Assembly (NCBI GenBank): GCA_032622095.1
Contig: CP136066.1
Coordinates: 96,493,319 to 96,557,318, forward strand
DNA from: Siphonodentalium dalli
Lineage: Eukaryota; Mollusca; Scaphopoda; Gadilida; Siphonodentaliidae
Length of the DNA stretch: 64,000 nucleotides
Direction of reading: 5' to 3'
The notes below the pieces were generated by a model. The model ran no database searches. It was not told the DNA's origin and saw nothing but the letters and a program-made list of their open reading frames with translations. This document shows, one piece after another, positions 10,686 to 22,090 of this stretch. Positions within the stretch are counted from its first letter, which is position 1; each line of letters opens with the position of its first letter. The position numbers and the translations under genes were made by a program.

Positions 10686-10879
10686 CACATTCTATAAGTG
10701 GTTGTGACACTACTTCTGCACTCTTTCGAGTTGGTAAGAAGAAAGTATTCAGTACAATTGTCTCCGATGTTACTAGCGACTCACAACAGTATGTCAACAC
10801 AATTTTGGCGGATGACAGTACACCAAGTGCAGTAGCCGCTACCCGGGGAACAACTTCTCCTGATCTTATACGGGAGTAA
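10667..10879 (+). pseudogene. Nuclease continuation with SGCDTTS motif, shifted frame
   Basis: The reading continues in a third frame: AHSISGCDTTSALF, then RVGKKK, at 10685-10744. The GCD motif supplies the last acidic residue expected in FEN1-type enzymes and begins the helix-turn-helix region that follows it. The frame has stops at 10661 and 10664 and ends at TAA 10877. The joint with the preceding frame must therefore lie between 10666 and 10684, and the family reading leaves this frame again at about 10840-10877. Confidence 0.65.
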
Positions 10880-11294
10880 AACTGTTTCCTCTCTCGACCA
10901 ATATAGATATGTCACTTACAAGCGTTATGTTGCAAAATCTAAACTGAATAAACCCATCGACCTAGCCTCACTCCCACCAAGCAGCGATGCTGCACAACAA
11001 CATGTCTACAGATGTTATCTCCAGGTCCAACAATGGCTGGGCACTTCGCTTCCTCCGACGGATTGGGGGTGGTCGCTAGACAATGGACTTCTTGTACCGA
11101 CTGCAGCCACAAAGCCATGTGCCCCCGATAACCTACTGAATCTGATCAGTTGTGGTTGCAAGAGTGCTTGTACAAAAAGGTGTGGGTGTAAGAAGGCAGG
11201 ACTCTCTTGCTCAGGTTTGTGTAATTGCAGTTCGGATTCTTGTAACAACCACAGAAACACTGTCCTGTCGGAAATTTCTGAGTTCGATGAATAA
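10840..11294 (+). pseudogene. C-terminal part with TSO1/tesmin-type CXC cysteine motif
   Basis: From about 10851 the sense frame reads LLLILYG and then a region ending AAQQHVYRCYLQVQQWLG, which is familiar from the same invertebrate family. At 11151-11249 a cysteine cluster follows: CGCKSACTKRCGCKKAG, then CSGLCNCSSDSCNN. This C-x-C-K...C-x-C pattern is the CXC motif of TSO1/tesmin/MSL2-type DNA-binding domains, which coordinate zinc. Stop TAA is at 11292. No start codon is needed, because this is the C-terminal end of the broken multidomain gene. Confidence 0.72.
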
Positions 11295-11864
11295 TATGTA
11301 TATAGGTCATGTCATTTCTGTATATAGCGTTGATAATAGTCAATGTAACTTAATCCATGTTGATTGATTTGTACATCGAAAATAGTTGAGTTCTCATGCT
11401 GACGAATTTTATGCCAAAAGGGGAACTCGGCCAGAAGCAGAGGGGGTCTTCCATAATGTCTATTTTGTAAGCAATGATAAAAGTCTTCAAATGGTGGTGG
11501 ATTTTTTATCGTCTGTCCAACTAACATCCCGTTCTGTACTACGACCCTTTGGGCAAATCCGTTAGGAAAATCGTAATTTTTTGCGTAAATCCGATACTTT
11601 TTTGTGAATTTTCAATAATTTTTCGCAGAAATTGTCACAGAATGCACATTTTCCTCTAGGTAAATGTATATTAGACATTATGTAGCTCGAAATACGCCTA
11701 AACAAAAAATACAGTTGGATCAATTCGAGGTTACAAAGTTCGTGCGATTTTTTTTGATTTTTTTCAAACGCGTTTTCGAAAAAAGGCTGTAGAAAAAAAA
11801 GCTCAACTCGGATTTTAGGGGACTTTTGTCTAATCGTTCAGTGACATGTACTCGACATTCCCTG
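11295..11864. other. Right subterminal region of the large transposon, no gene
   Basis: AT-rich sequence after the stop codon. The part at 11793-11827 pairs with 3538-3570. Poly-A and poly-T tracts dominate and no polyadenylation signal stands out. Confidence 0.6.
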
Positions 11865-11920
11865 AAAAAATCAGCTTTCTCCGATTTTTTTCCCTAGTGA
11901 AACCTAATGTGCCTGGACTA
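11865..11920 (-). repeat. Right terminal inverted repeat of the large transposon
   Basis: Reverse complement of 273-338, with the same AAAAAATCAGCTTTCTCCG block and the perfect 17-base terminus. It is followed by TAA, matching the TAA before the left end. Confidence 0.85.
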
Positions 11921-12035
11921 TAAGTTTATATTTTAACTCTAACTTAATATTTTAACTCTAACTAAATATTTCAATTCTAAGTTAATATTTTAATTCTAAT
12001 ATTTCAATTTTAACTCAACATTTTAACTCTGACAA
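11921..12035. repeat. AT-rich minisatellite
   Basis: Short degenerate units of roughly 16-20 bases built on ATTTTAACTCTAACTTAAT, repeated about six times beside the right end of the transposon. Confidence 0.75.
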
Positions 12036-13452
12036 TTTGTATTTTTGCATTCCGGTAAATTTGCCATTCGTAAAACTACTTCGTACTCAACAGACTTTCA
12101 AATAATGGGAAAATTGTTACCTTATTCTTCGACTCGGAGACTAACAACAACATTTTGGGTACAGTATCCCTTTAATATTTTTATTTCAATGTTTTAATTG
12201 TAGCTTCAAAGTAAGAAGCTAAATACAAATCTACTACTAAAAGATATAATGTTGGAATTAAAATATTATAATTCAAAAGTTGAAATTGGAATGAACATAA
12301 AATTTATCTCAGAATTGAAATGTAAATATTAAAACAAACATAAAACGGATATATTGAGTTGGAATTGTGACCCGAATGTTCCGCGTATACATTCTATAAC
12401 AATTCTATCGAAAGAGGTCGCGGAAATTGCCTATCTCACAAGCTTTCTCAGTGTCGCTATCCTTGTCGATGCGTGATGCGGCGTTTCTGTTGGATCTTAT
12501 TTGTCCCTGGGAGAACAATGATTACTGTTGTCAATAATTTGATGGTTATTTTTAAATTGCATCTATATATACAAGGGGCGTTTCAGACAGGAACATAATA
12601 ATAATTATAATATAATAATAAATAATTATGTTGAGATGTATTTCAAGCCATATATGGTAGTAAAATGTTCGATTATATCTGTTTTCAAGCATTTGCTGAA
12701 TATATTTCTTTTATATAATACAGGAATGGGTCGACAAGTATTATATCATGTTATGAATTTCTACTTGATGTTCTGCATGACGTGTAACATTATAGCATTC
12801 AACACACAACGCAGGGAATGTATCAATTGTTAGTACTTGTTCCTTAATAATATATTTCACAGTGGGGGCTATGGTACCAACTCCAGATTGCATGATTTTT
12901 TGCCATGTTTGTGAGTCGATATCTCAATAAACATTGAAATGATTACCCGCAAGAAATTTCACGATTTTAAGAGATGCCAATTAGACTTGGCTCAACAAAT
13001 TGACCTATTCTATTTCAAGTATGCAATCTCGAGCTGCATGGAACCTACATTTACTGTGGAGTACCGGTGCATAATTATTAACTAAGGAACAGGTATTATT
13101 CCTAAGAAATATATTATAAACTTAATTCCCTGTCAGAACGTGAACAAATTATCATGATTTGAACTGGTGGATTATGAACTTTAACGGACTGGAAACAAGA
13201 AAGTGAACGCCCGTTTGAATCTGGATGTAACTCATTTCAGAGTTGATATCACCTAAATCCGTGGACAAATAAATCAGCTGCGTTTGGCTCAGGTAAACTA
13301 ATTTGGCTGGTTTTGGCATTTCCGCGCACATTGTATAACAATTGGAAGCATTATATGTGGATCGGAAAGTGGTGAAATCCTCGCAATTCGACCCGATTCG
13401 AATAATCATCTGAAAAGGATATCAAAATCCCCACTCGAGGACGCTCTCTTCG
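12036..13452. other. AT-rich sequence, no gene seen
   Basis: Small overlapping open frames only (65-85 codons), none with a motif. I recognise no repeat family with confidence. Confidence 0.4.
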
Positions 13453-13950
13453 GTGAAAAGGATCTCTGGAAGACCTCAACAAAGTAATTTATCACTACAG
13501 AGTTTGAGTATGACAGCGACCAGACGATACTGTTCTCCCAAGTCGCGGACGACCTCAATATCCAGCACAAAGAAAACACTTACATCAGCCGAGTTGGTTA
13601 ATTTGGCAAGAAGCTCTGAGCAGTTCTCTCAGAAATGTACTGATGCACAGTTACCAAAACATGAAGAACCAATTGTAGACCAAATAAAATCCCAACTCAC
13701 CGAACTGGTAAACAGCGGGGTAAAAAGAGCCGTTGCCGATGTTGTCTACCATGCATGGAAATGTATAGAAAGCAGTTGAAAGTTCAATGAATGCCCTTTC
13801 TGACTCTATAAATAACCTCCATTCCAATGTGAAACAACTGAGGGAAACAAACAACCAACTGATTGGAAATGCACAACAATCCGATAACGACGACGTGAAA
13901 GAAGCACAGTATACAGACAAGAAAACCATAATCAGAAATGGTAACGCCCT
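13453..13950 (+). pseudogene. LINE ORF1 remnant, coiled-coil part
   Basis: Two frames, 13453-13779 and 13787-onwards, read as one protein broken by a frameshift near 13780. The first ends in a stretch with VDQIKSQLTELVNSGVK. The second begins MNALSDSINNLHSNVK followed by LRETNNQL. The heptad-like leucine and asparagine pattern resembles the coiled coil of LINE ORF1 nucleic-acid chaperones. At about 13919 the coding match stops at ACAAGAAAACCATA, which also starts dispersed repeat copies at about 59053 and 63868, so an insertion or fusion is likely there. Confidence 0.5.
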
Positions 13951-14984
13951 CACGATCATATTATTAGCCATAAATATAAATTATAATATAAAATATATTG
14001 GTTACATGAATTCACCGCCTCAGAATTCCGTTAAAACAACTAATCCTTCGAATTATTACAAAAACTACGGCTTATTACTGCAGGTTTCTCATTCACCACA
14101 CCATAAAGCTTCTAAATGCGGATCAAAAATCGGAGGTATTGTGTTCCGGTCAAGAGTGCATGGTCCAGCCATTGTTCATACCTAAATATTGAAAGCAATT
14201 AACGCGGTCATAATGATTACATACTGCAACTCTAAGACATCCAGCGGATACACACCCCCACGAAAACCCGAAATGTGTTGTCCTGCGAGAAATCCCATCG
14301 CTATACAGTAATGCCCTAAGTAATCGACTTCTTAACCACAGGATGCAGAATTATGGGTAACTTTTCAGGATTTAGTCGGAAATATGGCTTGTTGCCATTC
14401 ATCGGAAAGCTCTCGGGGCTCAATTTGACACGGCCAGATTAGCATTCCTACAATATCCATAAATAAGATCATATATTATATACCCATGATTTTAATTATA
14501 GAATATAAAATATATTGGTTTCGCGAATGACCAACTCAGAATTCCGTTAAAATAACAATAAGCAACCAGCACCTAATTAACGAACAGGCGGCAGACTCGA
14601 CCGTCTCGAGCCACAACTATCAGTGGGCTACAGAACGAAACATATCTATAAAAGTTGAAATATAAGACTTACAAATTATCTTTTTAATTTCTTTTATTGG
14701 TAATTGAAAATAGCTTGTCACAAACCAAAAATCAACATTATTGACATAATAATGTAAAGGACAATAAACGAAATTGAAATTCACAACTACACCTTTTATC
14801 GGACTCGGCCTCCTGGTCGCGTAGTTCGACTTTTAAATAAACCGGAAAAAACAATTTTCTATTTATAAAACGCTCATCGGCCCACGTCTTTCTAATATTT
14901 GACCAACAGTATACACGCGGGCGTGCTAATGAGTCTTCGGTTTTTTAAATTTCTTATCTGTGATAATGTAACCAACATTTATAA
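13951..14984. repeat. Dispersed repeat interrupting the LINE ORF1 remnant
   Basis: Begins with a CAGAAATGGTAACGC phrase shared with 59053-59110 and 63868-63960. A second related segment at 14470-14560 repeats the ATAAAATATATTGGTT and CAGAATTCCGTTAAAA phrases seen at 13985-14040. No protein is recognised. Confidence 0.45.
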
Positions 14985-15339
14985 ACTGGGCTTTCAGCCA
15001 ACTACTAAAATGATCATTCAGTTCTGTGAAGATAAATTGGGAATAGCTGTTACCCAAAAGGATATTGTGACGTCACATCCACTCGGTAAGGCACAAATAT
15101 GTTCAACAGGAACAAGAAAATTCAAGGAAATGAAAATACAGGAAAAGCTACAGCCTCCAATAACTCCATCTACTCAAAAAAAACAAGCTTACTGTGATGT
15201 TTGTTATTGTGAGATTCACATATTGGCATGTGAAAAATGCTATTTTCATGTCGAAAAAACTATTCTGATATGTGAAGACCTCACGACCAAAAGACAAGGC
15301 CTCATCGCGCATGAAAACATTAAATGGTGCCAGACTTAA
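14985..15339 (+). pseudogene. LINE ORF1 remnant, C-terminal part
   Basis: The frame of the 146-codon ORF (14899-15339) reads IQFCEDKLGIAVTQKDI, SHPLGKAQ and, near the end, ICEDLTTKRQGLI. These are characteristic of the RRM and C-terminal region of L1/CR1-like ORF1 proteins, in which a partner phrase EDLTKKR is common. It is probably the other half of the fragment at 13453-13950, separated by about 1 kb of inserted repeat. Confidence 0.5.
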
Positions 15340-16070
15340 CAAGAAACAATTCAATTCACTCATACTGGAACGGAAATATATTTTACAAATGATATCTATT
15401 TTTGAAGTTTGTTTATTTCTTGAGATGTGTAATAATCTGTGACCCAGAAATACGTGGTCAAACGAAAGGTCTCGGACAAAATTGCGGATGAAGATGGATA
15501 ACTCTAAAATCAAGTGGTAATACGGCCAAATTTCGAGATACTTAAAGGTATTCAATCCGATCAGATGCTCCTAGATTAATATTTCTTTGGCTTCGGGGGT
15601 AACAAATATTTGATTTGAGTCGAGGAACCCGCCCATCAAAGTTCAGAGTGATCACATATATCGATTTTTGAAGTTTGTTATTTCTCGAGATGTGTAACAA
15701 TATGTGGCGCAGCAACACGTGGTCAAACGGAAGGTCTCGGACAAAATTGCGGATGATGATGGATATAACTCTAAAACAAGTGGTAATACGGCCAAATTTC
15801 GTGATACTTAAATGTACTCAATTCGATTAGATGCTCCCAGATTACTATTTCTTTGGCTTCGGGGGTAAAGTATTTTATTCGAGTCAAGGAACCCACACAT
15901 CAAAGCGCAGAGTGATCAAGTATCGATTTTTGAAGTTTGTTATTTCTCGAGATGTGTAATAATATGTGGCCCAATAACACTTGGTCAAACGGAAGGTCTC
16001 GGACAAAATTGCGGATGAAGATGGATAACTCTAAAATCAAGTGGTATTACGGCCAAATTTCTTGATACTT
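15340..16070. repeat. Tandem repeat, about 260-bp unit, three copies
   Basis: GGTCTCGGACAAAATTGCGG recurs at about 15468, 15734 and 15993 (spacing 266 and 259). Each unit also carries TTTCTTTGGCTTCGGGGG and a GAGTC[G/A]AGGAACCC phrase. Diverged single copies occur at about 41.65, 42.47, 44.2, 44.85 and 45.3-45.5 kb. Confidence 0.85.
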
Positions 16071-16541
16071 AAGTAATAATACGGCCATATTTTGTTGAAC
16101 AAAATGTTGATAAATAACAAGTTTTGGAAATTTGATACCATATTTGACAGTGGTTAGCATTATTTTGTTGTAATAAAACGATTCTTATAACTAAAACGTA
16201 TCTTGAAGAAATGTTGTTGTTGTTGTATCTTGATGATATGGGGACCGTCTGATAGGATTGAGTACTTGCTCCCGTAATTTTAACCATGAGACTATTTAGA
16301 CCGTAAGTTGATTGAAATGAAACACCGTCTAATCTTATTTAGACTGTAGGGTATCATAAAGGATTTAGTCATACAAAGAGTAAGACCCAAGATGGCCGCT
16401 AGCGGCCATGTTCTTTTAACATAATTCAGAAATGAAAGTGTTAATGACACTGTAGCTCAACATGGAGAGGGGGTAATTCCATGTTATACATTCAATGGGG
16501 CGACTAGGAATGCGGACAGTTGAAATGTCTAAGTAATACTA
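16071..16541. repeat. Dispersed repeat fragments, no gene
   Basis: 16075-16270 resembles 45490-45610 and the reverse of 43975-44165 (CAACATGTTGATAAATAAC, TATGGGGACC). 16370-16440 carries a copy of the CCAAGATGGCCGCTAG-type unit that is arrayed at 19.2-20.85 kb. Confidence 0.55.
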
Positions 16542-16550
16542 GATATCAAC

Positions 16551-17915
16551 TAGTCCAAGTCTTCTTGTACTAAAACCAGCTAAGATATTGGGATGGCGAT
16601 GCTGGTGTTTAATCCAAGACCGCCCTATATGCTCGCTTATGACACGGCTTAAGCGTTAGTGACCCGCTCAAATAAAACCACAATTATATGAAATAAAATA
16701 TCACAATTGCGACAATAAACGGATATTTTCCGCAGAAGACATGCTATTTTATCTGAAACCCACATCAGTTGTGAATTTAAAACGGTAATTTAATGCGAAA
16801 AGAGACATTTACCTCAATGTTTACAATTTTTTAAAAGTATGCGAACTCGGTTGACCTCGCGAACTGTGTTCGGCATTTTCCGTTGAAAATATTCCGTAGA
16901 TTTTGGACAACAACGCAAATTACGAAGAATTCTCCATTGTAATCGTAATTATGTGTGTCAATAAATAAAATAATAAATAGATTAATTAAACATTGAAGAT
17001 ATAAATGTAATACATTAAATAAATTACGGGGAATTACAACCCTCTCAAATTTTAAAACAGTGTAAACACAACGAGTATTAGAATAAATAATATGGTGCTA
17101 CATTTCCCACATTTGGTGGACTTCGGCGAAATTAAGATATATACTAAGCGAACAGAGCAATATACTGCTCTTGTTAAGCACACAAAAAATCAAACAAAAT
17201 TTGTATAAATTTTTAACCTTAAGTTTGAAAAGTCCCACTAAAACGGAAGAACTATATTTCGAAACTGTGTGATTCGGTTCTCCGATTATTTTATCAACAC
17301 AAAAGTCAAAATGCACATGGATGAAAATCACACACATGGCAAGTCAGACACAAGAGTTCTAATTTGCTCCAATTTTGACAAGTTGCTTGCGAAAATTGTC
17401 AACAAAACTACCGTTCTGATCCTCCATTATGTCATTAAGTTTTTAGTGCGGGAATTGTTCTGAAAGCACATAGAAAACTGGACTTTCGGGCGATCGGTTT
17501 TCGCCATTTTTGTTCGGAAAACCCGCGCTATATATAGAAACGGAAAGTAGAATTCCCAGAACAAACAGCGGATTATGCCGAACTTATTCGGACCACTTCG
17601 GCTTTCGGTTAAAACGTAAACAAACAGAGAAACAAATCGATGTTTGTGGCAATCAACCGGAATATTCTATGTGTAATTTAACATTAAAGTTAGATTATTA
17701 TACACCATTATGACCATAAGATGTAAGCCTTTCCGATGTATATAGCATCATGTATTGATTTGCTAGGTAAATCGAGTAAAATACACCACAAATTCCCGCC
17801 ACAGATCGTGGGCGTAACTCGTGTGATAGGATTGGTATACAAGCGGGCTTGGACTAAACACCAGCATCGCCATCCCAATATCTTAGCTGGTTTTAGTACA
17901 AGAAGACTTGGACTA
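16551..17915 (+). mobile_element. 1365-bp non-autonomous TIR element, copy A
   Basis: Terminal inverted repeats of about 73 bp with about 2 mismatches begin TAGTCCAAGTCTTCTTGTAC. A perfect 9-bp target duplication GATATCAAC flanks the element (16542-16550 and 17916-17924). The interior has no transposase. A second copy of exactly the same length is at 47715-49079. Long TIRs and a 9-bp duplication suggest a Mutator-like element, by class features only. Confidence 0.85.
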
Positions 17916-18027
17916 GATATCAACATGAAGAGATTTATATAAAGTAAAATCCAAGATGGCCGCTGGTAGGCATGTTTTCATATGCAATTCAAAACATTTT
18001 ATAGCTGACATATAGTTGTCATATATG
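16841..18027 (+). repeat. Tandem duplication, unit 1 (about 1.19 kb)
   Basis: Starts at GCGAACTCGGTTGACC inside transposon copy A and runs past its right end into flanking DNA (CCAAGATGGCCGCTGG). It is directly followed by a near-identical second unit. Confidence 0.9.
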
Positions 18028-19206
18028 GCGAACTCGGTTGACCTCGCGAACTGGTTCGGCATTTTCCGTTGAAAATATTCCGTAGATTTTGGACAACAAC
18101 GCAAATTACGAAGAATTCTCCATTGTAATCGTAATTATGTGTGTCAATAAATAAAATAATAAATAGATTAATTAAACATTGAAGATATAAATGTAATACA
18201 TTAAATAAATTACGGGGAATTACAACCCTCTCAAAGTTTAAAACAGTGTAAACACAACGAGTATTAGAATAAATAATATGGTGCTACATTCCCCACATTT
18301 GGTGGACTTCGGCGAAATTAAGATATATACTAAGCGAACAGAGCAATATACTGCTCTTGTTAAGCACACAAAAAATCAAACAAAATTTGTATAAATTTTT
18401 AACCTTAAGTTTGAAAAGTCCCACTAAAACGGAAGAACTATATTTCGAAACTGTGTGATTCGGTTCTCCGATTATTTTATCAACACAAAAGTCAAAATGC
18501 ACATGGATGAAAATCACACACATGGCAAGTCAGACACAAGAGTTCTAATTTGCTCCAATTTTGACAAGTTGCTTGCGAAAATTGTCAACAAAACTACCGT
18601 TCTGATCCTCCATTATGTCATTAAGTTTTTAGTGCGGGAATTGTTCTGAAAGCACATAGAAAACTGGACTTTCGGGCGATCGGTTTTCGCAATTTTTGTT
18701 CGGAAAACCCGCGCTATATATAGAAACGGAAAGTAGAATTCCCAGAACAAACAGCGGATTATGCCGAACTTATTCGGACCACTTCGGCTTTCGGTTAAAA
18801 CGTAAACAAACAGAGAAACAAATCGATGTTTGTGGCAATCAACCGGAATATTCTATGTGTAATTTAACATTAAAGTTAGATTATTATACACCATTATGAC
18901 CATAAGATGTAAGCCTTTCCGATGTATATAGCATCATGTATTGATTTGCTAGGTAAATCGAGTAAAATACACCACAAATTCCCGCCACAGATCGTTGGCG
19001 TAACTCGTGTGATAGGATTTGTATACAAGCGGGCTTGGACTAAACACCAGCATCGCCATCCCAATATCTTAGCTGGTTTTAGTACAAGAAGACTTGGACT
19101 AGATATCAACATGAAGAGATTTATATAAAGTAAAATCCAAGATGGCCGCTGGTAGGCATGTTTTCATATGCAATTCAAAACATTTTATAGCTGACATATA
19201 GTTGTC
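18028..19206 (+). repeat. Tandem duplication, unit 2
   Basis: Offset of 1186-1187 bp from unit 1, with only about half a dozen differences seen by eye. It contains the 3' part and right TIR of copy A plus the same flank and target duplication, but no left TIR. Open frames of 64-79 codons recur identically in the two units and in copy B because they are repeat-derived. Confidence 0.9.
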
Positions 19207-20850
19207 ACCCCGAAGATCAATATGATGTTTGGTGACGATCAAATGACGGATACGGTATGTAGGTGTGCTAAAGGATTTAGTCATGGCATGATGCAAAGAG
19301 TAAAATCCAAAAATGGCTGCCGGTTGTTATGTTTTTTAACATCTTGTGGTCATAAAATTTTCCATTTCGATAGCTCCCACCTAGAGGTGATCCGAAACAT
19401 GCCTGTAAATTTTCGAGACAATTCTCCAAAAAAATCCATGATGTGTGCTGCATGTCTGTTCACATATTTCGGACAAAAAGTGATGGCTCCCATCTAGAGG
19501 TCAGCCCGAAGTTCCATATGAAGTTGGTGACGATCGGATGAGGGTCTGTACGCTGTGCCCAATGATTTAGTCGTGCAAAGAGTAAAACCAAAGATGGCTG
19601 CCGGCAGCCATGTTTTATGGCAGAATGACTCCAAAATGACTCGTTCCATTGTTGCCTGTAGCCCGTGCTAATGGATTTAATTCTGAAATCCAAGATGGCC
19701 ACAGGCGGCCATTTGTTTTTTGCCGAATGACCCCAAAATGACTCGTTCCCATCTACATGGTAATGTCAACAGCCATTACACTTACACATTTCATAATGAT
19801 CCAACCAAAAGTAGATATGTAGCCCGTGCCAAAGGATTTAGTCCAATATGGCTGTCGGTGGTCACGTTTTATGGTCGAATGGCCCCATCTAGATGTCAAT
19901 GTCAACAGCCATGACAAATTTCATGATGATCCGATCAATGCTAAAGGAAATTATTGACGGACGTCTGCACACACACACGCACGACGGTTATCGACCAATG
20001 GCAATAGCTCAAACTTTACAAAGTAAAGTTGAGAAAAATGATAAGCACTCATCTAAAGCCCACACATACGATCTATATCAAGATTGGTGACGATCGGGTG
20101 AAAGATGTGACCTGCGGAATGTGCTAAAGGAGTTATTCATACAAAGAGTAAAACCCAAGACGACCACTGGCAGCGATGTTTTTTAACAGAATTTTTAAAA
20201 ATGGTACACTCCCATTAAGAGGTCATCCCGAGGATCCATGTGAAGTTTGGTGACGATCTGATGAGGGATGTGGCATTCAGGGTGTACCAGAGGACTTAGT
20301 TGATCTCAGACTAAAAGCCAAGATGGCTGCCAGCTGCCATGTTTTTCATCGGAAATCGTTCAAATTTAATAGCTCCCATCTAGAGGTGATCCCAAACATG
20401 CCTGTATATTTTCAAATTATCGCCGATAATTGTGGGCTGCATGGTGTGCCGATCGATTCAAATCTTAAATCCAATATGACCGCTGGCGGCCATGTTTTTG
20501 GCAGAATTCGGGAAAATATTGTTAGCTCATATCTGTAGAGACTGAGTTCAGCACCGAAGCTTGGTGACGATCGGATGAGAGATGTGGCCTGCATGGTGTG
20601 CTAAAGGATTTATTCATACAAAGAGTAAAATCCAAGTTGACCACTGACAGCCATTATCTTTTAACAGAATTCGGGCGGGTGGTAAGTTCACACTAGAGGT
20701 CGAAGATCCATATGAAGTTTTGTTGGCGGTCGGATGAGGGATGTGGTCTGTAGGGTGTGCCAAAGTAAATTGTTGACGGACGCACACACGGACGACCAAC
20801 CAATGGCAATAGCTCAAACTTTACAAAGTAAAGTTGAGCTCTAATGAACT
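19207..20850. repeat. Tandem array of about 180-bp units with CCAAGATGGC motif
   Basis: Repeated phrases are GGTGACGATCGGATGAGG, GTGTGCTAAAGGATTTAGTC, AAAGAGTAAAATCCAAGATGG, GCCATGTTTTTTAACAGAAT and CTCCCATCTAGAGGTCATCC, cycling at variable spacing with strong divergence. The block ends twice with an AATGGCAATAGCTCAAACTT phrase (20000 and 20802). No gene. Confidence 0.85.
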
Positions 20851-22090
20851 GTCAGTACAACAAGGCAAGACATTTCTGGACACTTTATAAGAGATAACTT
20901 TTTATAGGAAGACACGTGTGCATTATGTGCCTGATCTTATATAAAGCGCAACACATTAAGTTGCAAATGACCACATTACCGGTACGTGGGCAATGCTTCA
21001 AGAAGACTTACATACGAATCATGATTCACTGGATTGAATAATAACGACACATGTAAATTTCACAGAAAATACTGAATATCACAGTGTACGTGGGATAGAC
21101 TCAGATGACAACGATGGAGTCAATGACTACGAACGACTAACACCAGTCGTCCTAACTGTATATGTGTGACACTAAGCCCGTTATGATCTGCAATGTAGCT
21201 GTAAGCACCATTCAGTTGACAACAAGTATCAATAATCCAATAATTTAATATGTAGTCATATCAATCTTGTTGAGAATGTTTTCGTTAGACCCAACAGGCT
21301 GAATATTATCGGTGACATTATAAAGCCATTCGACACATCATACTTTTGCCAATTACTGTATCTTGTGGCATAACTTTATCGAAATATTGCATTTATTACT
21401 GATTGATACAGTGGGTCAAAAAGCTAGTGTTTAGTTTATCTTCATATACAGTATGGCAGCACATGATCGCCAATTAGTGATATGCACTACCAAATTTCGA
21501 GCAAAATACGAAATTCTCAATTGGGTTCAGCTGAGTCCAGTGTTAAATTTTTATCGCCACTGTCCCAGTAAGTATTATCTTATCACCTCCAATTTTTTTC
21601 AAACTACGTTTAAGTTTCATTCTTATAAAGTTGTTTTTTTTTAGGAAAAATCCAATTTGCGCATAATAAATTATCATCTTACGAAAAATGGCGACATTTA
21701 TCCAATATACTGGCATATCCATAGAGTATGATGTTAAAATTTGATCGCAACTGTAGCCAACAAGAAGCAACTGATTACATCCAAATTTTCTGATATATCT
21801 ATGGTTCATACCTATAGTAGTTTCGAGCAATTTCAAACCGTACTGATCACCATCTACCAGATGGCACTCTCTATCATTTTATGTAAATACGAAACGCTCT
21901 CTAAATTAAGTCGATCCCGATTTAGGCTCCCCCCCCCCCCCCCCCCCCCAATTCAAGAATGGAAACAAGTCAATTCGAAAACACACCTAGTATAAATAAT
22001 ACATTTCACATCGCTTTTAACAAACAAAAAATGACTAAATGGCTGATTCGGTGATTTTGATTTTTACTGCGAGAAAAAATCAACAAGAGT
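20851..22090. other. No gene seen; AT-rich with a C-run
   Basis: Small frames only. A run of about 19 C bases lies at 21931-21949. Confidence 0.4.

Larger units (their letters stand above)
273..11920 (+). mobile_element. Large DNA transposon with TIRs and a TAA target duplication
   Basis: The left end begins TAGTCCAGGCACATTAG and the right end is its exact reverse complement. Further in, both ends share a GGAAAAAAATCGGAGAAAGC block, and then an AAAAGTCCCC...AATCCGAGTTGAGC block whose left copy has been pushed to 3538 by a nested insertion. TAA flanks both ends (270-272 and 11921-11923), which could be a 3-bp target duplication. Without the nested 3.16-kb element the unit is about 8.5 kb. It holds a 2.55-kb palindrome and one long rightward coding region (6988-11294). 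The protein parts (DDE-like core, FEN1-like nuclease, CXC domain) fit a cut-and-paste transposon. I do not recognise a named superfamily. TAA resembles PIF/Harbinger targets, but the protein does not. Confidence 0.8.

Noticed and set aside
15340-16070. Possible CRISPR-like array
   Set aside because: Units are about 260 bp and diverged throughout, with no short conserved repeats and unique spacers. The setting is a eukaryotic genome.
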